Below, in pieces: positions 1-5,240 of a stretch of DNA of 5,240 bases (the first letter of the stretch is position 1; every line of letters begins with the position of its first letter). Made by a program: the position numbers and the translations under genes. A model generated the notes under the pieces. That model was not told the origin of the DNA and did not search any database. It saw only the letters and a list, made by a program, of their open reading frames with translations. The stretch comes from Oscillospiraceae bacterium (GTDB taxonomy: Bacteria > Bacillota > Clostridia > Oscillospirales > Ruminococcaceae): positions 1 through 5,240 of the forward strand of contig JAFPXW010000107.1 in the NCBI GenBank assembly GCA_017394565.1, written 5' to 3'.

Positions 1-254
1 GATGTCAGGAAGAACACCATGAAATTGGAGATCCTGACCATAAAAGCGCCGACCGGACGCATATCCCCTTTGTAAATATATGCCGCGCGGTCGAATCCCA
101 GCAGGAACGTTGCAGCCAGCTCCATCAGGATCAGGATCCATTTTCTTCGATCCGACAGAAACTGTGTGAACAGCAGCAGACCTGCCATCATGCAGCAGAC
201 TGCGCAGAGTGCCAGCATGATATTCAGCTGGTGTTCTCTGATGATCTCAAACAT
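1..254 (-). CDS. Multi-span membrane protein, N-terminus only; possible GGDEF or kinase signalling protein (3' partial)
   Basis: Only the first 84 codons are visible and the frame stays open to the left edge. It begins MFEIIREHQLNIML. Hydrophobic segments lie at about residues 12-33, 39-61 (with a charged FDRAAYIYKGD stretch after it) and from 71 to the edge, with a positively charged SDRRK loop between the first two, so this is an integral membrane protein. The pattern (IREHQLNIML, then SDRRK, then FDRAAYIY.GD, then VRISNFMVFFLT) resembles, from memory, the membrane module at the N-terminus of many Clostridia proteins that carry a GGDEF, HD-GYP or histidine kinase domain further on. The output domain lies outside the window, so its function is not proven. 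The start is ATG 254: an AAAGGGGG ribosome binding site lies 11 bases upstream, inside the last codons of the hybrid kinase gene, and the frame has no other start codon just before it. Only 7 bases separate it from the kinase stop, so it belongs to the same operon. Confidence is high that it is a gene, low on its role. Confidence 0.8.
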   Translation of the reverse strand, partial: MFEIIREHQLNIMLALCAVCCMMAGLLLFTQFLSDRRKWILILMELAATFLLGFDRAAYIYKGDMRPVGAFMVRISNFMVFFLT

Positions 255-261
255 GATCGTA

Positions 262-3200
262 TCATCCCCCTTTCTTCTCTGTCCCCTGTTTCACCCTTGC
301 CAGGATCTCCCTGTAGGATTCATATTCCGCCAGCAATGCTTCATGATGCTCACGGATATAGCCGGGATCATGCCGTTCGCCGGCATCCTCCAGCTTCAGG
401 GCATTTTCTGCCAGTCCCATCGCGCCGATGATCTGTGCAGAAATGCGCAGGCCATGGATCTTGAGCAGGTAGAGTTTCAGATTGCCACTGTCATATGCTT
501 CGCGGATATTCAGCGCGTTGTTGTCGATGGTATCCAGAAACAGCTTCAGAGAAAAGACATAATTGGCGATGCTGCCTGCATTCCGGATCCCGTCCGGCAC
601 GGAGATGGTCTTCTCCTCGTGCAGCCAGTCATATTCCGGCGGCAGCTCGGTCAGCTCCGCATTGCTGCCGTCACGCTGGGGCTTTTCCATCATGGCGTCC
701 GGAATATGCCGCATGATCGTTCGCTCCAGATCCTCTGCGTCGATCGGCTTCGCAAGGAAGCCATTGAAGCCCTTCGACCGGTAGAACGCCTCATCCTGCG
801 TCGCATTTGCCGTGATCGCGTAGACAGGCAGCCAGCTGTTGAATTCGCGGATCTTCTCTATGACCTCCAGACCATCCATGCCCGGCATGATGATATCCAG
901 AAATACCACATCGAAATGCGAATCGCGGATCTTATTCAATGCATCCTCACCGCTGCGGGACGTGGTCACGAACGTTCTGGTCGCCTTCAGCAGTCCCTTC
1001 ATGATATTGAGGTTGACCGGGCTGTCATCGACGATGAGAATGTCCGCATCCGGTGCAATGAACTGCGGGATATACGGTCCGCCTGCAAGACGCTCGCTCT
1101 GCTCCGCAAAGACGCCGATCGGCGTGTCATCCACGATGTGCTGCGGTACCGTCAGAACGAAGGTGCTGCCCTCGTGATAGACGCTCGTGCATTGCAGATC
1201 GCCGTCCAGAAGCATCGCAAAGCGCTTGGAAATATCCAGCCCCAGTCCGGTCCCCACAATGTCATTGTGAATCTCCTCATCGAGCCGTTCGTATGCCACA
1301 AAGAGCTTGTCGAGCTCCTCCGGCCTGATGCCGCTGCCGGTATCCTTTACGGAGAAGCGCAGCATGGCAGTATCGACATAGCGTTCGTCCATGGATACGC
1401 TCAGGATCACGCTGCCAGTACTGGTGTATTTCACGGAATTGACCAGCAGATTCAGGATGATCTGCTTGATCTTGCCGGAATCTCCGTACAGACGGCTCGG
1501 CAGCATTTCGTCGATCTGTGTCTCAAAGAGCAGCCCCTTGTCCTTGCACCGCAGACGCACCATGGGGATCACGGCACGCAGCATTTCCTGCAATTCGTAC
1601 TCCTGTTCCACCAGGTGCATCTTGCCGGATTCGATCCGGGAGATGTCCAGCAGGTCGTCGATCAGGTGCAGCAGAGATTCCGAGGCATTGCGGATCTCAA
1701 AGGCATAATTCATCGCTGCCATAAAATAATCGTGCGGAACGCCGGTCGCATCCTCGCGCATGGCCATCTCGTTCATGCCCATGATGGTGTTGATCGGTGT
1801 GCGGATCTCGTGGGACATATTCGCCAGGAAGCGCGTTTTTGCGGTATTGGCACGCTCTGCGTCTTCCTTCGCCTGCCGGATCTCGTCATACTGTCTGGCA
1901 ATGACCGTGGAACGCATGATCCTCCAGACGATCAGTCCCACCACAGATGCCACCAGAACCAGTACCAGCACCTGTACGATCAGCAATTCGCCGGGACGCG
2001 CCTTCTTGGTGATCCGATAGCTTTCGTCCTGGAGGACTTCCTCCGTCCGTCTGTCCAGGACCTGAATATGCAGCGTGTAGCTGCCATACGGCAGGTTGGT
2101 ATATTCGAGGGACGTCAGTTCGCTTTTGTGGACGGTGATGCCGTCGTCCGGGCCGCCCTCCAGCCAGATCCGCAGCAAGGGATCGAGCATGGTATAATCC
2201 AGCACCGATGCCGCGATCTGGATACGTCCGCGTGATGCCGGCAGTCGGTACACGCCGTCCTCGTCCGCATCGACCGGAACATCGTCACAGGTGATCGAGC
2301 GGATCCCCATCAGCACCAGGGCATTTTCTTCGTAGTAATGATCAATATTGACCTTGATCACGCCGTTTCTGCCGGGGATATAGAGGTTTCCGTCCGCATC
2401 CTGGGCACCGTGGGCATTGGACGTGACCGGGTACGGCAGTCCGCTGGTGACGGTGCAGAGGCTGAACCCGGTGATCCTGTCGTGCAGCAGCTCCTCCGCA
2501 TCCACGGTATACACCCCGCAGGAGGACAGGATCCAGGCTGTGCCGCTGTCATTGAAATACAGATCATAATTATGACTGTACGGGAGCGACTGTACCGGCG
2601 TGATGGTTCCGTCCTCATACAGGATCTCGATGGAATTGGAAGTCACCAGCCAGCAGACACCCCGTTCCTCATCCGGGATCACGCGCAGAACAACATCACT
2701 CGTCAGGCCGTTTTCCCTGCCAAGGTGCTTCACCTCGTTCTCGCCGATCACATACATACCGCCGCCGTCCGTGCCGACAAGATACGTCCCGTCCTCCATC
2801 TGCGCTGCCGTCAGAAAGACGGTATTGGCAATGCCGTCCCCGCTTCCGGCGCTGCGGACGACCTTACCGTCCCGGATGACCGCCAGTCCGCCGTTTGTGG
2901 CGGCATAGACACTGCCGTCCGGCGATGCGGCAACATACCGCACCTGATCGTCCGGCAGTCCGTTGGCTGTCGTGAAGGTCCGGATCTCCTTGTCATGCGT
3001 GTAGCAGATCAGCCCCAGACGATTCGTGTAGGACGCAAGCCAGAGATTTCCGGACGGATCCTTTGCGATGCTGCGGATCTTCGACGTGCCGATGTACCGC
3101 GTCAGCGAATTCTTGACGGATCGGCCGTTCTGGTTCATGATGCGCAGGCCGTTGTCTGTGCCGATGTAGAGCGCGTCATCCGTCAGACAGACGGCATCCG

Positions 3201-4278
3201 CCACCTCCGGCTGCCAGCCGGCTTCGCCCGTGATGTCCATAAAGTGATTCGTGACCAGCTTCATCACGCCCTGTGTCGAGGAAGCCAACCACAGATTCCC
3301 CTGATAATCTGACGTCGTCATTTCGATGCCGCTGTTGACGGGAATGCCCTCCAGCAGCTGGAATCCGCCGGTTTCCTCCAGGTAGCCGACGCGGCTCGCA
3401 GAGGACGCCCAGATGCGTCCGCAGTCTGCGCTCAGCCAATGCACGCTGCCGCCCAGCACCGACGCATCGGTTTTCTCCAGCTGATCTGCCGGTGCGCCGA
3501 AATCGCCGTGACAGATCCTGCCGTTCTCTGTGCCGAGGTAGAGCTTCCCGGCTTCCTCCGGATCTGCAGTGAGCGTCGTGATCTTCCCGATGCCAAGGGA
3601 TTCGCCGGAATACAGCGCGGTAACAGACTGACGCTCCACAGCAAAGACAATGCCGGAAGCTGTCTGCCCGTAGATCGTGCCGGCAGCATCGGTGTCAAGC
3701 CGCAGGATCCGTTCGCCGGACAAGTCCGCGCCGGGCACCTCGTGCAGCTTTAAGTCAGGATCCGCCAGGCACAGACCGGCGGTCGTTCCGATCAGAACGT
3801 TTCCCTGCGGATCCTCGGCAAAGCTGCGGATCGAGGACGACGGCAGTCCATCCTTGTATGTGAGCATCGTGCAGTCGCGGCCGTCGATCACGCCCACGCC
3901 GTTGTCATTCGTGCCGATCCAGATCCTGCCGCGGCTGTCCTCGAACATCCCCCGGGCACTTGTCAGTCCCCCGGCCGGATCCTGCTGCCCGAAGACGGTT
4001 CCGTCGTAGCAGACCACGCCGCTGTTGCCGCCGATCCAGATCCTGCCGTCGCTGGCGCTGAGCAGACACATGGTATCGGAGGTCGGCAGACCGTTGGAGG
4101 CATCGTAGATCTCCGTGGAAAAGCCGGCGCCGTTCAGCTGCTGCGACGCTGCATAGCCGCCGCCATAGGTGTCATAGCGTTCTGCTTCCGCCCCGGCGTG
4201 TGCCGTCTGGATGCCTGTCTGCACAAGACACAGCGCTGACAGCAGGATCGCCGCCGCATGGCGTAATGTTTGATTCAT
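262..4278 (-). CDS. Hybrid sensor histidine kinase with two beta-propellers, Y_Y_Y, receiver and Hpt domains
   Basis: A 1338-residue transmembrane sensor kinase that should autophosphorylate on ligand binding and run an internal phosphorelay. Residues 1-28 are a signal peptide ending in AHA. Residues about 62-646 hold fourteen propeller repeats of the NGLP...GRIWIGT type, enough for two seven-bladed propellers (about 62-342 and 357-646). A Y_Y_Y domain follows (about 675-758), then one membrane span (765-787) and a short coiled coil. HisKA has its phospho-acceptor His823 in NMSHEIRTP. The ATPase domain has the N box (Asn943, Asn947), DTGSG (979-983) and GTGLGL (1009-1014). The receiver (about 1077-1192) has Asp1084/Asp1085, acceptor Asp1128, Thr1156 and Lys1177. 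A C-terminal Hpt domain (about 1228-1335) has His1275 in HGLRISAQIIGA. All catalytic residues are present. The sensor half matches Bacteroidetes hybrid two-component systems that sense glycan fragments, but no AraC-type output is attached, so phosphate must leave through Hpt to another receiver. ATG 4278 is chosen because AAGGGGGG lies 8 bases upstream and a signal peptide starts there; an in-frame extension to 4365 runs into the HD-GYP gene. The ligand is unknown. Confidence 0.95.
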   Translation of the reverse strand: MNQTLRHAAAILLSALCLVQTGIQTAHAGAEAERYDTYGGGYAASQQLNGAGFSTEIYDASNGLPTSDTMCLLSASDGRIWIGGNSGVVCYDGTVFGQQDPAGGLTSARGMFEDSRGRIWIGTNDNGVGVIDGRDCTMLTYKDGLPSSSIRSFAEDPQGNVLIGTTAGLCLADPDLKLHEVPGADLSGERILRLDTDAAGTIYGQTASGIVFAVERQSVTALYSGESLGIGKITTLTADPEEAGKLYLGTENGRICHGDFGAPADQLEKTDASVLGGSVHWLSADCGRIWASSASRVGYLEETGGFQLLEGIPVNSGIEMTTSDYQGNLWLASSTQGVMKLVTNHFMDITGEAGWQPEVADAVCLTDDALYIGTDNGLRIMNQNGRSVKNSLTRYIGTSKIRSIAKDPSGNLWLASYTNRLGLICYTHDKEIRTFTTANGLPDDQVRYVAASPDGSVYAATNGGLAVIRDGKVVRSAGSGDGIANTVFLTAAQMEDGTYLVGTDGGGMYVIGENEVKHLGRENGLTSDVVLRVIPDEERGVCWLVTSNSIEILYEDGTITPVQSLPYSHNYDLYFNDSGTAWILSSCGVYTVDAEELLHDRITGFSLCTVTSGLPYPVTSNAHGAQDADGNLYIPGRNGVIKVNIDHYYEENALVLMGIRSITCDDVPVDADEDGVYRLPASRGRIQIAASVLDYTMLDPLLRIWLEGGPDDGITVHKSELTSLEYTNLPYGSYTLHIQVLDRRTEEVLQDESYRITKKARPGELLIVQVLVLVLVASVVGLIVWRIMRSTVIARQYDEIRQAKEDAERANTAKTRFLANMSHEIRTPINTIMGMNEMAMREDATGVPHDYFMAAMNYAFEIRNASESLLHLIDDLLDISRIESGKMHLVEQEYELQEMLRAVIPMVRLRCKDKGLLFETQIDEMLPSRLYGDSGKIKQIILNLLVNSVKYTSTGSVILSVSMDERYVDTAMLRFSVKDTGSGIRPEELDKLFVAYERLDEEIHNDIVGTGLGLDISKRFAMLLDGDLQCTSVYHEGSTFVLTVPQHIVDDTPIGVFAEQSERLAGGPYIPQFIAPDADILIVDDSPVNLNIMKGLLKATRTFVTTSRSGEDALNKIRDSHFDVVFLDIIMPGMDGLEVIEKIREFNSWLPVYAITANATQDEAFYRSKGFNGFLAKPIDAEDLERTIMRHIPDAMMEKPQRDGSNAELTELPPEYDWLHEEKTISVPDGIRNAGSIANYVFSLKLFLDTIDNNALNIREAYDSGNLKLYLLKIHGLRISAQIIGAMGLAENALKLEDAGERHDPGYIREHHEALLAEYESYREILARVKQGTEKKGG
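266..273 (-). promoter_or_regulatory. Ribosome binding site of the downstream membrane-protein gene
   Basis: AAAGGGGG on the minus strand, wholly inside the final Lys-Gly-Gly codons of the hybrid kinase gene and 11 bases before ATG 254. The spacing is somewhat long, but no other G-rich site serves this start. Its position inside the upstream gene again points to coupled translation. Confidence 0.65.
2341..4095 (-). repeat. Region coding fourteen beta-propeller repeats in the kinase sensor
   Basis: Blade units start near kinase residues 62, 103, 143, 187, 228, 276, 314, 357, 396, 439, 481, 523, 567 and 612, about 30-50 residues apart. Typical blades have a G-L-P/T turn, a D..G.(I/L)W(I/L)G(T/S) strand and a G(V/L)..(I/Y) strand. 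Blades near 187, 276 and 567 are degenerate and were placed by spacing. The repeats are diverged at DNA level except locally: an identical 19-base stretch coding GRIWIG occurs at 3913-3931 and 4030-4048, exactly 39 codons apart. Confidence 0.8.
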
Positions 4279-4286
4279 CACGGCAG

Positions 4287-4294
4287 CCCCCCTT
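4287..4294 (-). promoter_or_regulatory. Ribosome binding site of the hybrid kinase gene
   Basis: AAGGGGGG on the minus strand, 8 bases before ATG 4278. Its first two bases belong to the TAA stop of the HD-GYP gene, so a ribosome finishing that gene reaches this site, which suggests translational coupling. It decides the start: the in-frame GTG directly before the ATG is a slightly closer alternative that would add one residue. Confidence 0.8.
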
Positions 4295-5240
4295 ACCTGT
4301 TCTCCGTGTACTTGTTCAGGATCTCCCTGACCTCCGGCAGTGCTTCCATGAACACCTCGACGCACTTCGGATCGAACTGCGTGCCGGCGCCTTCCTGAAT
4401 GATCGAAATGGCTTTTTCCAGCGGAAAAGCCGGTTTATACACACGCGGCGATGCCAGCGCATCAAAGACATCCGCTACCGCCATGATCCGGGCTGCCAAT
4501 GGGATCACTTCGCCGTGCAGCCCCTCCGGATAGCCCTTGCCATCCCAGCGTTCATGATGATATGCCGCCATATTGCGTGCTTCCTTCAGATAGTTCTCGC
4601 CCTCCACGGTGCTGATGGCTTTCTCGATGATGAGTTTGCCGGACGTGGTGTGGGTTTTGATGATCTCGTATTCTTCGGGTGTCAGCTTTCCGGGCTTGTT
4701 CAGGACGCTGTCCGGGATATTGATCTTGCCGACATCATGCAGCGGCGCACTGCGCACCACGTCTGACATGAATTTCGGCGTGATCTTCTCTGCGTAGTAG
4801 CCCTTTTCCTTGAGTCCCTCGACGATGATCTTCACATAGGCTGCTGTTTTCTGAATGTGCGCACCGGTGTCGGAATCGCGGTTCTCGACCAGGTCCGCCA
4901 TGGTGATGATCAGACCGTCCTGCATCCGGGCGGTATTTTCCGAAAACCGGCGGATGCTGCGCATCTGCTCCGTCTGGTTGACTGCCATATCACAAACCGC
5001 CCGGTACAGCCGCTCCACCTCATCACCGGTGTGGATGTCAATGGCACGCAGCATCCGGACGGCTTCGTCCAGTGCCTCCTGATCCGTGCCGGCGCTGATG
5101 AAATGCTCCACGCCCGAAACGATATTTCCCATCGGATAGACCATATAGATCCCTGATACCCACAGCGCATACGCCAGGATCAGCACATAGAATCCGATCA
5201 GCATCAGACAACCGCGCAACAGAAAATCGACCATATTGCC
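4293..5240 (-). CDS. Membrane-anchored HD-GYP domain protein, probable c-di-GMP phosphodiesterase (5' partial)
   Basis: Probably hydrolyses cyclic-di-GMP at the inner face of the membrane. Numbering is from the Met at 5234. The frame is open for the two codons before that Met up to the window edge and no ribosome binding site is visible, so the Met is likely internal and the N-terminal sensor is cut off. Residues about 6-33 form a membrane span. Residues about 33-90 look like a HAMP-type linker, with a DEVERLYRAV stretch near residue 71. The HD-GYP domain covers about 105-310: RDSDTGAH (119-126), the HD pair in LHDVGK (His166, Asp167, Lys170), HH at 226-227, the signature DGKGYP (231-236) and VADVFDAL (253-260). 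The metal-binding and GYP signatures look intact, so catalytic activity is expected. Family members usually carry an extracellular Cache-like or other sensor before the first HAMP, and one is likely just outside. It ends in TAA 14 bases before the hybrid kinase start, so the two are probably co-expressed. The family call is secure; direct activity is inferred. Confidence 0.93.
   Translation of the reverse strand, partial: GNMVDFLLRGCLMLIGFYVLILAYALWVSGIYMVYPMGNIVSGVEHFISAGTDQEALDEAVRMLRAIDIHTGDEVERLYRAVCDMAVNQTEQMRSIRRFSENTARMQDGLIITMADLVENRDSDTGAHIQKTAAYVKIIVEGLKEKGYYAEKITPKFMSDVVRSAPLHDVGKINIPDSVLNKPGKLTPEEYEIIKTHTTSGKLIIEKAISTVEGENYLKEARNMAAYHHERWDGKGYPEGLHGEVIPLAARIMAVADVFDALASPRVYKPAFPLEKAISIIQEGAGTQFDPKCVEVFMEALPEVREILNKYTENR

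Noticed and set aside
255..261. A terminator or promoter between the kinase and the third gene
   Set aside because: The gap is only 7 bases, with no hairpin and T-run; likewise nothing is seen in the 14-base gap at 4279-4292.
263..265. An ATG overlapping the kinase TGA stop as the start of the third gene
   Set aside because: This frame meets a stop after 13 codons. The ATG at 254 opens the long membrane-protein frame.
166..2235. A 689-codon open frame on the plus strand opposite the hybrid kinase
   Set aside because: It lies in exact codon register with the kinase gene (same triplet boundaries), so it stays open simply because the kinase rarely uses TTA, CTA and TCA codons. Its translation shows no recognisable domain and low-complexity His/Gln/Arg-rich composition, while the opposite strand has a full set of kinase motifs.
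2338..3312. A 324-codon plus-strand open frame
   Set aside because: Same back-to-back register with the kinase gene as the 689-codon frame, and opposite clear propeller repeats; a shadow.
4279..4365. A 29-residue N-terminal extension of the hybrid kinase starting at 4365
   Set aside because: It would overlap the HD-GYP gene by 73 bases, lacks a suitable ribosome binding site and would bury the signal peptide. ATG 4278 has a strong site 8 bases upstream.
4200..4766. A 188-codon plus-strand open frame across the kinase/HD-GYP junction
   Set aside because: It is in register with the HD-GYP gene, has no recognisable domain and lies opposite conserved HD-GYP motifs.
5232..5234. ATG 5234 as the true start of the HD-GYP protein
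   Set aside because: The frame remains open upstream to the window edge, no ribosome binding site can be seen, and a protein starting directly at a membrane span followed by HAMP would lack the usual sensor. It cannot be fully excluded.

Overview
The window reads as a compact, one-direction signalling operon on the minus strand, with no tRNA, rRNA, mobile element or CRISPR array. It looks like a GC-rich member of the Clostridia (gut or rumen Oscillospiraceae/Lachnospiraceae type). This is inferred from moderately high GC, G-rich Shine-Dalgarno sequences, a Clostridia-style hybrid kinase with a C-terminal Hpt domain, and a GGDEF/HD-GYP-style membrane N-terminus in the last gene. The taxonomic call is inference, because no phylogenetic marker is present.

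Layout in transcription order, right to left. (1) From the right edge to 4293 is the C-terminal part of a membrane-anchored HD-GYP protein, a probable cyclic-di-GMP phosphodiesterase, whose sensor end lies outside the window. (2) From 4278 to 262 is a complete 1338-residue hybrid sensor kinase. It has a signal peptide, fourteen propeller blades (two seven-bladed propellers), a Y_Y_Y domain, one membrane span, HisKA and HATPase domains, a receiver and an Hpt domain. (3) From 254 to the left edge are the first 84 codons of a multi-span membrane protein. Its N-terminus resembles the membrane modules that precede GGDEF or kinase domains in Clostridia, but its output domain is not visible.

The genes are separated by only 14 and 7 bases. 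The ribosome binding site of each downstream gene overlaps the end of the gene before it, so they are almost certainly co-transcribed and probably translationally coupled. No promoter or terminator is seen, so the transcript extends beyond both edges.

Working model (inference): the extracellular propellers sense a ligand, plausibly a glycan by analogy with Bacteroidetes hybrid two-component systems. The kinase then runs a His823 to Asp1128 to His1275 phosphorelay to an unseen receiver, while the HD-GYP protein, and perhaps the third protein, adjust cyclic-di-GMP. The long plus-strand open frames are codon-register shadows of these genes. The parts are all known families. What deserves attention is their combination: a Bacteroidetes-type glycan-sensor architecture in a Gram-positive-type kinase that ends in Hpt rather than a DNA-binding domain, next to cyclic-di-GMP machinery.
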